DNA of 64,000 nt from Rhea pennata (Eukaryota > Chordata > Aves > Rheiformes > Rheidae), in NCBI RefSeq assembly GCF_028389875.1, contig NC_084666.1, positions 26,072,308-26,136,307 on the forward strand. The letters are read 5' to 3'. Of the stretch, positions 48,201 through 61,070 are shown in pieces. A model generated the notes under the pieces. The model did no database searches and was not told the origin of the DNA. It was given only the letters and a program-made list of their open reading frames with translations. Position 1 is the stretch's first letter. Every line of letters begins with the position of its first letter. The translations under genes and the position numbers were made by a program.

Positions 48201-51200
48201 TAATTACATATTGGGCTTTTTTTTTCAAAATTGAAAAATGTTGTGTGGAGAATTTGTTTCTGAATACAACAGCACAGGAACTTCTGGTTTAAAAGCAAAT
48301 TAAACACCTCATCAGCAAACCTGGAGGAAAGATCATATTGCTTGCCTACCATAGAAAACAAGGGACTGAAGAAATGCCAGCATTTCTGTGAATTTCTATT
48401 CCACTTTGCTTGTGAGCCACGAGACAGGTTATTTTTAGCTGTGGCTGGAGTGAAGGACAGGTAATTGCATGTCCCATAAGAACACCAGTTTCTATCTCTT
48501 CTCAACATCTGTCCTTCCTCTCTCGCGCCTAAGAAACAGCTGTATTTGCATCTGGCTGCTGAAGTAGAGAGCAGGCAGCACTGGGGTGGAAGAGATGTGT
48601 TCAGCGCACCCTCAGTGCTGTGTGCAAGCAGATCTTCTTTTCCACCATATGGCCTCTATAGAGCTCAAGTTCAAGTCAAAATCCCAAAATACAGCTGGGG
48701 CAGGGAGGGATAATATGTCGTTTGAACAGTGACGGATGCCTGATGGCTTGAAAACAGCTTCTGCTCTTGATGCCGTGTAAGGAGATGAGCGATTTCTCAA
48801 GTCTGCACCTTGCTCCTTCACCTAATAGCACTGTGGGTTTCATACAAGGCAACATCAGTGCCATGTATGTATACGTGAATCTGTATAGCGCTAACCTAAC
48901 ATCCGCCTACTTCAGGGAGCTCTGAGGCCTTTTAGCATATATAATCTTATTTGCTTAGACAGCCATTAGGTTGAAATATTCAGATCTCTACATTATTTCC
49001 CCGAAAACATAACTGGCTTTCTCAACGGACTAATTAAGTGAGAGTACAAGCGATGCTGCTCTTTGTTATCTGGGCTATGCAACCTTCTCTCCCCAGGATG
49101 CCTGAGAGACCTTCGAAAAGAAAGTAATGATCCTGTCTGGGATGAAAAACCAATGCAGTGCTGGTCAAATCTCATCCTGAATTTCTTCGTAGTCAGAAGT
49201 AAGACATAAAATACGTTGACTGTCAGCAACTGTGACTTCCAAAACAAAATAGCCTAGAATGACCCCTCCCTGCTAGATAGGAAAGAATAACACACTGAAA
49301 AAGAAAAGAAGGCGAAAGAAAGCAGATAAGATGGATGTTTTCCCTTAGTTAAACCAATTAAAACAGATTTTTTGTGTTTCACAGTTCTGTACTAATTTGC
49401 TGAAGTAGGAAAAGTACTGAGATTTATTCAGAACAGTCCTTATATACTTATATGCTTTGTGAAACAGTTCACTTAGCGAAAGGGTTTGCAATATAGGTTT
49501 GCAAGCCTTCACAGTTACTTAAAAAATTTCATTTTTTAAAGTACTACTTTTCTTAAGTAAAAAATTTTTGCTTGCTCAAGATTGTTTTCAGAAGCTGAAA
49601 ACAAGATTTAGCTTTTACGTTCTTTGAAATCCAACACTATTTTATGACGAGCAAGCAAGAAATTACCAGTATCGCTGGTTACATCAAGCAAGACATGAGC
49701 TGAACCTATCATTTTTCTTGCCAAGATAAATGTGTGCAATTATTTATGTGTTTGGAAAATTCATTCGCTGTTTGGACTCTTGTAGTCAGGCTCAACTCCC
49801 AGAGCTTTACCAGCTTAGCCACTGCCTACCTGAAATGGTAATAAATTGTCTCTCATGCCAAAGCTTCATGGTTCATTGACTTTTTGTATTCTAATCTAAA
49901 GGAAACCCCAAAACACCATAGTAAAAACAGAAAAAAAAAAATCCAAAACAAACCCAGAAATCAAATCTAGTAATATTAGCAGGAAGTATGAACCTGTTTA
50001 GGAAGATTTTAATGCCTATTTTTACATTCAATGAATTTGGAAGAAGTGAGATAATTACTGCAGACTTGAATACAAAGATTCCAGCAGTAATTTAAGAGCA
50101 ATTGTTTGATTTTTCCAACCGGAGCAGATAAGGAGTGTTGTAATGGTCTATCCCCATGGGTCTGCTGTGAGGACAATAATACCTTAAACCTACCTGGTAA
50201 GCAATAATGCCTTAAACTGTCCATGACATTATCTTTTCTGCCTGTTATATTACTAATCTCGTGTTTGCTAGCTTTAAGACCAATAGTAATCAGAGAAATA
50301 GCTGTATGTGTTCTTAAATTAGAAGTGTTTGCCATTCAAAAATCAATGATGGCACATTATCTAAAAACTGGAAGGCTTCAGCTAAGAATAAAAAAATAAG
50401 CAAAGTCTCTGCAGAACTTTGCATGACTATTACCCAATACAATACAGGCTAAGCAAGCTCTCCTCACAGTCTGATGTACTCAGACTGAGAATGAAGGATG
50501 TCACCTACAGTCTAGATGACATACAACGCTCCCATTTTTTCTTGAGTTCTCATTTTTTGTGGGTTTAGTTTAAAAAACATAATATAAATAAATGCAAACA
50601 AATTTGCCAACATCTCATTTTCTTTAAGTGCACTGTGACACCGATACAACCTTCATAACAGGGGAGCAAAGTTCTGTCTTTCTGGGTCAGAACGACCAAG
50701 TTCATCTACTCCAGGATCACACCACAAGTGTGAACTGCACCAGTCTTTCAGAGAAAGCAGAAAATAAGCCCAAAGAAGGCACTTAGGATATCAGCAGTCT
50801 GTAGGAAAACTGCTCACGTATTTTAAAATTTTCAAGGTTCCCTGTGTGTGGAAGAGCACACCAAAATTTGCCTCTGGTTTTTATTGGGTGCAAGTGAGAT
50901 GAGTCCACTCCAGTGAGTCAGATGCTATTTATCCACAGAAAAGTCAAACACATACACACATCAAAGCAAAAAGTTAGGTTCTGGCAAGGTGGGTCAATCT
51001 GGGATTCAACCAGAGAGACAGGTAACTGGGCACCTCTGATAGAGCCACTGCACAACTGCTCACGCAAGAGGCGAGCGGAGAGCGGCCCTGCCTAAAGGGG
51101 GGCACAAATGCTAAACTTTTATTAATGATCCAAACGCTAGAGATGGTTCAAGCACAGCACCACAGGAGAACAAAACCAGCTCAAATTTATGCCAGTGCTT

Positions 51201-51933
51201 GTGGTTTGGGGATATCCCTCCAGTTCCTGCACGAGGATTGCAGACAATCCTCATAAATACCTGAAGTATCTAACAGAATGATGATTTTTTTTCAGATCTC
51301 TTTTTTTATAAGGTGATGAATTAATTGGGAAAATTCTGATGAACTGCAACATATTTGTTTAGATATTACTATGAAATGTGGCTTTCCTGCCAATCTGACA
51401 GAATGCATCTGCTACCTGTAGAATAGCCAGCTGCGGATAGCTAAGCATACCATGTAGCCCTTACTGAGCTCCTGGCCCAAGTCCCATGCTGGTCAATAAA
51501 AAGATTTCTTTAGACCTTCTCAGAAGCTGCATCAGGACTTTAAAAGCCTTACATTTTAAAACATTCCTTGGAGGCTACGTTTGCTTTAAAACCACAGAGA
51601 AGTAAATGCAAAACTGTATTAATATTTAACACTGGACTGTAAAAACTAGTAACTCAGAGTCAGGACAGCAAGTTTAATTTACATCATCATTTCAAAATGA
51701 AAATGCTGGACAGAACATCACATCTTCACATCAGAAATCTATTCTTTTTCTTTAATATCTAATTTTGTAGTTTCTATGCACATGCCTGCTAAATAGCCAT
51801 GAAAACTGTTTTGCATTTATATAACTTTTTGATTTGCTTTTCCTGTCCAGTAGTATGGGTTATATCTAAAGATACCAAAACAGAAAAAAAAAGAAGTTAT
51901 ATAGAAAAATAGATAATAGACTGGTTAAATTCT
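45236..51933. other. Intergenic DNA, no gene seen
   Basis: AT-rich sequence, increasingly so toward the SHISA3 promoter. No coding exon, RNA gene or named repeat is supportable. Short frames around 47,490-48,510 and 50,009-50,335 have no recognisable product. A tandem pair of AGATAAGCAAA lies near 45,460-45,482. Confidence 0.55.
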
Positions 51934-51978
51934 TAAAAAAAACAAACAAAAAAAAAAACAAAAAACAAAAAAAACAAA
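51934..51978. repeat. A-rich (A/C) simple sequence
   Basis: AAAAC-type low-complexity stretch of about 45 bp. It has no retroelement body upstream that I recognise, so it is not called a poly(A) tail. Confidence 0.85.
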
Positions 51979-52744
51979 TATTGTGCTTATGGACCTTATC
52001 TGGCTTTGGCCAGAAGTCTTGATAGATGGTTCTCGGTGTACAGAGTTTTACTGCTGGTACACAGCACGCTTTGTTCCTTTTGTTTGACTAAACCTGTCAA
52101 CTTTTAAAATTAGTGACACAGGCATTCAAAATGTTTGACAAGTGGTCACACTCAGATATACATATTCATATGCCGGCAGCAAAAGATGGGGGGGAAGGAA
52201 GTTCAAGATGCAGTAAAATAAATTCTTTAGTTCAGCCCAACCTTAGCGTAACAGTAGTGTCGTAAGCACTTCCACTGCTAAAGCGGGAGCACCTCTTGGA
52301 TAGCACACAAGGGACACACCATTTAAAGAAATGTTACTTTTTCTTGAGCCAGAAGTCCAATTCTGCTCAGTTCATTTTAAATACATTTTTTTTTCCTCTA
52401 GCACAAATGAATAAGAAGTTCCCTTGGTGTTTTTCCTGATGCTTGGTGACTTGCTATTATTCTTCCGGCAGAAAAAGGATCAGACGGTGGTACCAGCAGA
52501 TGTGTCCCTCCTCCTCAGCCCCCCTCTCCCCCTCTAGCTTCGGAAAATAAAGGTGACAGGTCTGGTATGTGTCTAAAAGGGGCCATAAATCATATGTGCA
52601 TGTACTGCTGTATCTTTACACATAAAAAGTATCAAGAAAAGGGAGTAAGTTAAAAAGCAAAGAGCCCTAGCGTTAAATAACGTGCTATGCTTGTTTTTCT
52701 TTAACCCTTAGAGTGCTGAGCTACTTTAATGAACTGCTAACGCA
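51979..52744. other. Upstream flank of SHISA3
   Basis: Non-coding AT-rich DNA immediately 5' of the CpG island. No TATA-type core promoter is evident near the island edge. It probably includes proximal regulatory sequence of SHISA3, but I cannot point to a specific site. Confidence 0.4.
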
Positions 52745-52934
52745 ATAACCTCCTCCGGTTTGGAGTGCGAGGACAGCGGGGAGGAAAGGGCCGAATTCAG
52801 CTGTTCCAGGCCGGCAGACTCCCTCCCGTCAGCTCCGCCGGTTTTGCACGCAGAAAAACCACCCGAGCCTCCGGCAGGACGCGCCCGCCCCGCAGCGCGC
52901 CCCGCCGCGGCCGCGCCGTCGGGGCCGCCCGCCC

Positions 52935-52994
52935 GGGGGGCGGGGGGGGGGGGGGAGCCGGGGCCGGGGGCTGGGGCCGGGGGCTGGGCAGGGG
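52935..52994 (+). promoter_or_regulatory. G-quadruplex-prone G-run in SHISA3 promoter/5' UTR
   Basis: G6-C-G14 (52,935-52,955) is followed by GGGG, GGGGG, GGGG, GGGGG and GGG runs separated by 1-4 nt. This easily satisfies the G3+N1-7 pattern several times. It lies about 250-300 bp before the start codon, within the promoter or 5' UTR on the sense strand. The exact G14 length may be affected by sequencing error. Confidence 0.85.
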
Positions 52995-53089
52995 CGCTCG
53001 GGCCGGCGGGGCGGCTGCAGTAGCAACGCCCGGCGGGGACGGGGACGGGCAGGCGCGAGGGGGCGGCGAGGCGGCCGGGCCGCAGGTGA

Positions 53090-54338
<1,249 letters not shown>

Positions 54339-54790
54339 AACCAATCTATGTTCCATTCCTCGTTGTTGGATCAATATTTATTGCCTTCGTTATTGTGGGC
54401 TCCCTGGTAGCTGTTTATTGTTGCACGTGTTTAAGACCTAAACAGCCATCGCAGCCAATACGATTTTCTCTTCGGAGCTATCAGACCGAGACCCTTCCCA
54501 TGATCCTGGCTTCGGCGACCTTCAGGACACCGTCGAGACAGTCCAGCACCGCCACAAGCTCCAGCTCCGCCGGCGGATCGGTGCGCAGGTTCTCCCTGGC
54601 GCGGGCGGAGCCGGGATGCCTGGTGGCATCTCCACCTCCACCCTACACCTCTGGCTGCTTCCAGGCGGCCCATTCTGCCCAGCTGCCTCAGCCGTCGGGG
54701 TTCCTGGTGTCACCCCCGTACTTCGGGTACCCTCTCCAGCCGGAGCCCGCCCTAGGCGGGAAGAGCTGCTCCGATTTTGGTCAGAGCTGA
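54339..54790 (+). CDS. SHISA3: Shisa family member 3, coding exon 2 (residues 98-247 and stop)
   Basis: Completes the protein from exon 1 (53,243-53,534), 247 residues in total against about 238 in human. It begins QPIYVPFLVVG. The transmembrane helix is about residues 102-124 and is followed by a juxtamembrane CCTC (125-128) that could be palmitoylated. The cytoplasmic tail has the SHISA3-typical RFSLRSYQTETLPM (139-152), a Ser/Thr-rich block (about 160-178), RRFSLARAEPGCL (180-192), a PPPPY motif (196-200; a potential WW-domain ligand) and a Pro/Tyr-rich end finishing KSCSDFGQS. This tail is what separates it from SHISA2. The stop is TGA at 54,788-54,790. No frameshift or missing key residue is seen. 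Confidence 0.96.
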
Positions 54791-55800
54791 AGGGAGCTCT
54801 GAAGACCCCATGCCACCGGAGGAAGCGCGAGGACTGCCGCCAGGCGCGACCCGCACTGACGGCCTCCGCGGCTGCCGGAGTCAGAACCCTTCGAGCGGGT
54901 GAGTTGCCCTTGAAAAGGGCAAGATCTCATAGAATCAGCCTTGTACGAAGAAGCATTTAGTCTATTTTCCTGAATGTGGAGTTACAATTACTATTTGCAA
55001 TTACAAATGAATATTAAAAGCTTAATTGCTTCAGAAACTGGCTACTCTACTTGATAGTTTGATCTAGTTTGTTCAGGACAAATTTGGAGACAAGTAGAAA
55101 AACTGTTCTGGGATAAAAGTATTCATTTCATAGTGTTATAAACGATATTTTAACTCCAAATGATATTAACTTTAGTTAACAAAGCGGCTGCATTGCACAG
55201 ATCTAATCATCAGACTAGTTCCACAAAGTAGCAATACAACTGAGAAACAAGAGAGAAGTAAGACTTATTAAAATGAAGAGTTTGAGCATCCTAAAAACAG
55301 CTGACTGCTTCCCGTGCCCATGAGCAATGACAATATGAGGAAGTGCATTAATCTAGATACCCAACGCGTGGATTTTTTTAAATGCACATACTATACCCTC
55401 ATACTTGTATTAGTAAATTACCAGTAAGGTAGATAAAAATATTTTAGTACTAATTAGGCTAGTTGAAAATATGCCAATCCCAAGCAGCCAAATAATTATA
55501 TACGAGAAAAGCAGAATATATTCAATAATATCGTTAATAACTTCTCAACATAAAATTCTAAAAATGGCATTATATTAAGGCATTTTCAGAAGGAAGTATT
55601 TATTGTTGGCTTTTTGCTCAGCAACCTTTATACAGTAAGTTGGACAAACTGATCTTAAAGTTCTATTTGTAAAATTAGCAATGTATAAAATGTAAAGACA
55701 AACTTGTAATTTAAAATGTATTTACAACATTGACAGCACTAATTATTTAGTTGTCGCACTGAAAATTTTTATTAATAAACTGTGCAGTTGAAATGTTGTG
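54791..55800 (+). other. SHISA3: SHISA3 3' UTR (probable extent)
   Basis: Non-coding sequence after the stop, GC-rich for about 150 bp and then AT-rich, running to the canonical poly(A) signal at 55,774. A 3' UTR of about 1 kb is inferred. Overlapping open frames just after the stop are shadows of the GC-rich tail. Confidence 0.65.
55774..55779 (+). terminator. SHISA3: Polyadenylation signal AATAAA (SHISA3)
   Basis: A canonical hexamer followed within 20-45 nt by GT/T-rich sequence (GTTGTGTCATCTGT...CTCTGTACCC) suitable as a downstream element. It predicts cleavage near 55,795-55,805. Other poly(A) sites cannot be excluded. Confidence 0.65.
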
Positions 55801-58800
55801 TCATCTGTATATCTCTGTACCCACTGTTGGATGAGCAATTTTTCGTTTTGATGGTTTCACTATTGTATTTTTTTCTGCTAAAATAGTTAATTTTGCTTTT
55901 ATGGCTTGTATCTTCAGCTGTGCACTTATGATGCTATGCAGACCCAATTTAATTTCAATTCAATTTAAATTTCTGAAAGTATAGCCAGGTAATAGGCTAA
56001 TGTCTCTTTATATGTAACTGGAAACTTGATGTGGTCAAAACGACACTGATTAGTTATATTTATTTATAACACCTTCTCGTAGGAATACATTTTGTTTGCC
56101 CCTCTACATTTCCTTCATCTAAGCAATCCAACAAACCAAATGGAAGAAGAAAAAAGGCATCTAAAACAAACATATGCTGAAAGCAAATGGCAAATACACA
56201 AGAAAAATATACAGTCATTAAAGGGCCTCTACAGATACTTACCTATATGAAAAAAAGTCATTCCATCAGAATCTGCTGTACCAGAGGCTGAACTTTCCTA
56301 TTTTATCTGGCCAAAATTCCCTATGTGTAGGATCTGTTGAAATATATTATACCTAACTTATTTTACATGTATTAGTATATCAGTACCTATTAAACTTAGA
56401 CTACTTCTATTCTATATTACAGTATACGTCTTTCTGTGCTTTAGAAAAAATCATTGGCTCTTCCTCAAGAGTTGAGTATTTTTTTTCTTAGCAGATATCT
56501 ACAAGTCAGTATCCTAGCTTTTATGAAAAAATATTTCAGAAAAAAAAACTTTTATATTATTTTTATTGCATAATTAACATTACAGTCTAGCAGAAGTTAT
56601 TGCTAGACGTATACTATATGAGCATAAACACAACTTAAGGTCTATACAATGATGTTTTAAGTAATCAGTTTTGGCTTGAATGTTGTGATTGTTAATTATG
56701 AACCAAAATAGTGATACACAGTAGCAAATATATTTTAACAAAAATGATTTCAAATATTTTAAGATTACTTGAAATTTTAACATTTTGCCTTGTACTTTTT
56801 AAAAACTAATCTTATTCAGGAAAGGGGACCTACCTTTGTCAGTGCTTTAAAGAGCTCTGTTCCGGACCCACTGGGCATCTTGAATGTATAAGGAATATGG
56901 GACTGTGTTAATGAAGTATCTTTCCTGGAAAAATGAAACTAGAATTTAATACTGCAATAGATACTAGCTGTGTTTAGGAGCAGCCTGTGTGATCTGCTGA
57001 TCATTCTCACATACAGCAGAAATATCTATTAAAACAATTAAACAGTGTTGACTTGGCCGTAGTTTACAAACACGTATTAAGTCTTCTATTAATAGTACTT
57101 TTTAAATCTAGTAAACAAAGGCAAAAAGGACCCAATATATGGAGGCAGAAATTTTGGCTAAAATGGTGCAAATTTGTTTTCTTTTGATCAATTAAGGTTT
57201 TTTTTTTTAAAAAACAATAACCATCAGAACTACTAGCCTAGTGGTGGATAGCTGAAGTTAGATGTTTTCCTCAAATAAATTGTGGGCTTGAAACTGATAT
57301 TGCCTGTTAAAATTTCATGGTGAACGTTAAAGCAGCCAGCCTCAATGGACTTTGATTTGTTAATGTATTAACATAGGGACACATTTTGGTACACTTATGT
57401 GCAGTCTCGTAGACTCTAAAGGATTATTCAGTGTGTAAGTAAAGGCTGTGAAGTTTGCCACGGATTGTGAAAATTCAGCCTAGTGGGGAAGGCCCATCTG
57501 AGCTACTGCCTTTCCTTCCTAGATGCTGTATAATGGGTTTGTACTGCCATATGCTGCATAGTGAGTTTGATCTCGTAAAATGCTTAAACAACTTGATGCA
57601 CAGGAAGAATCCCATTGAATGGGACTTGAAGTTTATAGAGTGTTAAGCATTTTACAGAATGGTGGCTAGAGTGCAACGAATCTTGTAGATGGGGCTCTAA
57701 TACTGTGGGAAAGATCAGGTATAGCTGAAGGAGCTGTGCTGAATTACCTGTAAGCCCGGTGAGGTGGGAATTATGCACGGTCTGGAAAAAAAAATCTATA
57801 AGTTATTGCTAATGTAGCTGAAATGATGGTAAGAGCTGAACAGAGGTGAAAGGAGCTGGCTGGAATACAAGTCCCTGGACTGAAGTGATTTTTGCCTGGG
57901 CTGGTACTTTCCAACACAAATGGATTTAGGCTACAGGTGATAATAATGAATTTCCTTCTTAATAAAAAGGACCTATTGGCACTAGATGCTCCTGAGATTT
58001 ATGGGAAAATAGTTATTTTCTAAAGCTTGGAGGAAGAACACAAATGGTATTCTGATACGCAATTTTAATGACCGCTTTGTTTTGAAGGGTGATATATCAT
58101 ATTCTTGAATTCAAAGAGAGAAATTGCTTGCTATCAGAAGTTGCATTTATACGGTACTTGCTTTACCACCATGCTTTTTAATCACAGTAGGCTTAATTCT
58201 TCCATTTGTAATACTGGAGTTAATTTATACTAATTTTACTAGAGTGACACTAAAATAGATCAAAATGACAGAAGAATCACACTCAGTAAATTGATCGTCA
58301 TCATTCATTAACTTTACGCACAAAATCCTCTGCCATTAGCTGGTAACAGCATGCATGAACACCAAACCTTCTATGGGCAAAGAATAACAATTAGTGACAT
58401 GAATTAGATCAGTCATTTGTTTTGTTTTCCATACTATGGCTTTCTTGAGCATATATCTCCAAGATGTTTCAAAAGTCTTCAGTGTTAAGAAAAACATTAC
58501 AGGCATTTGCAAGAATTTTTGAAGGATTCTATTTTAAACTAGGTAAATGGTATTGTAAAAGACTAGGTAAACTAATTGTGTTTTTGTAATACTAGTCTCA
58601 TTGGAATTAAAAAAAAAAAGACTTTCAAAATTTTTGTTATTACTCCTACTTGTTTAAAGTTTGAAGTAACCTTTAAGGATATGGAGTCAATTTTCGGAGC
58701 TGTTTTCCTAGTGTTAGAATGGGTGCGCTGACTTGGACAGAGCTCCTCGGAACAGAACTCGCTCTGCAGTGGGCTCCTGCTTACCACAATATTCAGGTTA

Positions 58801-59690
58801 AGAAATGCCTTTCTGTTCTTCTTATTCTCCTCTCCATCTTGCACTTGGGACAGGGTAATTATTCATGGGGCTGCGGTGTAAATCAGATGAGTGAAATGAT
58901 CTAGCTTAAAAATAACTTTTGCCTGAAAGAAAGGAGGGAAAGGGAAAGGGAAGCTGGGTCGTTATAACCTGGATTATAACCTGAATCATTTCAATGGCCT
59001 TGTGACTGCCAGCATATCAGAGAAGGTGGCAGCATATCACACAGTGCAATCTCCTTACGTGAGCTCTACTATGACAGCCAGGGTATCACAAAACTAACAG
59101 TGTGCACCTACTATTGCATGTGCCTTGACAGAATACAAAGTCTACAAAAATAAATTCAATATTTAGTACATATAAAGAGTGAATCATCTTTCTACAACCA
59201 AAACCCAGTTTAGGTATGGATATATTGTTTTTTATTTTGTGGGTAGGCACTTTTGCAGAAAGAAATGTCTGCTCCTATCACAGCCAAAGGATACAGTATT
59301 TATCCTGTGGTCCAATAAATGAGACCGTTTTCCTTATTCATGCTCTACCATTGCTCTCATACCGCACAGTTCTCTTTCAAAATATGGCATCACCGCCAGA
59401 AGCATTGTTGCAAGTCACTAAATTGCAGACTCCCATACTGCCTTTTTTAAAATTTATTTTTAACTCTTTCTGCTTCACATGGTAACTGGAAGAGGCATCT
59501 GAAAATAGCTATTTTTAAAAAAGTAAAAACAAATTTCTACTTTCTTCATCGGTCTACCAAGAATAAGTAAGTACTCTGTGAAATGCTATTTCTTATACAC
59601 CCCATTTTGATGGATTACAAAACTAGAATGATGGGTTATACTTTTTCCTTTGAAAGTAATCCCTAGCATTTGCAACCAATCACTTCAACA
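55801..59690. other. Intergenic DNA between SHISA3 and probable ATP8A1 3' end
   Basis: AT-rich, with only short open frames. No recognisable gene or named repeat. A short GGGAAA-type run lies at 58,929-58,953, and TTATAACCTG is repeated at about 58,963 and 58,974. Confidence 0.5.
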
Positions 59691-59714
59691 AATTTTCTTC
59701 GTTTAATGGCAAAG

Positions 59715-59720
59715 TTTATT
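59715..59720 (-). terminator. Candidate minus-strand poly(A) signal
   Basis: TTTATT on the plus strand reads AATAAA on the minus strand. Minus-strand sequence beyond it (plus 59,705 down to about 59,660) is T/GT-rich ('tttgttgaagtgattggttg'), fitting a downstream element. It is the best candidate for the ATP8A1 transcript end. Confidence 0.45.
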
Positions 59721-61042
59721 CATTCTTTTTTAACAATAAAAGACAAAACATTTAAAATTTGCAGTTCAAAACATGCACAGTCACCAAATGCCAAATGACA
59801 TCTAACACTGCATAGAACTGAATGTATTACTAAGAGAGAACAACTATTTATAAAACACAGTGCATTTAACATCCAGTTAAAACTAAACCTGAGAAACTAC
59901 CATAAACACTGAGTCAAAAAGTCTTCATTCATGCAGCTTCATAAGTTCCACAACAGTTTCAGCAGTAATGGTTTAGTGGAGCTGGAAAACCTCACTTTAC
60001 CTTGAATGCAAACTTTGCTTGGACATAGTAACTGCTTTCCGTAGCAGTTCATACATATCAAACACTGAAAAACTTGATGAAAAATGAAGTTGAAGTATAA
60101 AAACAATCTTAATGCATTTATGGCTTCTATTCTACAGTAAAGAAACACCAAAACCCATGATTTTAAACAAACTTACTCTGGTCACAGCTTTGCAATTACA
60201 AATCACTCTATATAAGGAAAAGCGTTCATTTAAGTTAAAGTACCAGTCCTCCAAAGTGCCTAACTTTGCACATCATTACTTAGACAAGTAGTCCTTATAC
60301 TTACAAACAGCCCAATTGAAGCCTATGCGAGTAAGGGTTTGCATAAGCAGGAACAAGGTTTGGAATGCTAAAATATTCCTTTGTTTAATAAAGATCTTTT
60401 GGTTAACAGAGAACAAACTTGGGGATGGAGGGCAGAGGAGGGGAAGGAAAAACACATTTGTTGAGTTTTGCTACCAGTGAACACATCCAGTTCCAAAAAG
60501 ACTGAACTGACAAACTCATTTGCTTATATATCACTAGCTTCTGATTATATTATGAAGAGACTTTTAAGGAAGGCATTAAAAAAAGGGAACAGCAACACAT
60601 CATACATTGCCTGAGAACACTTTAAAATATTATCTCATGCAGACAGATAAATTCATCAGAACTACACGTGCTTTTGCACAACACATAAGAAGAAAAAAGT
60701 GAAAATTTCTCTGCTTAAATTTAACATATATTCCAAATTATTAATCATTCAAGATGGGTTTAAATATAATGAAAGAAGTCTTAGGACATTTAATACACAT
60801 CTTTGTAACATGGTTGACTTTCTGAATGTACATGGACATACAGGAATTTTCAGCTATGTATTACTGTTTCAAAATATTTATTTATCATTTTCATACAAAT
60901 AGAATGATGATTAAATATAAATCTGTTGAAACTGCTTTGCAAAAATAAGTCTAAAATTAGGAAATGGCAAGAAAAAATTCCAAATACAAATTATCAATAG
61001 GTTTGTTAAAATTTGTTATGTCTTACTTACTGTTTTGAATCA

Positions 61043-61070
61043 TTTATATATATATATATATATGTATTTA
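61043..61070. repeat. (TA)n microsatellite
   Basis: A short TATATA run, followed by a second smaller one at about 61,089-61,098. Simple-sequence DNA inside the presumed ATP8A1 3' UTR. Confidence 0.85.
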
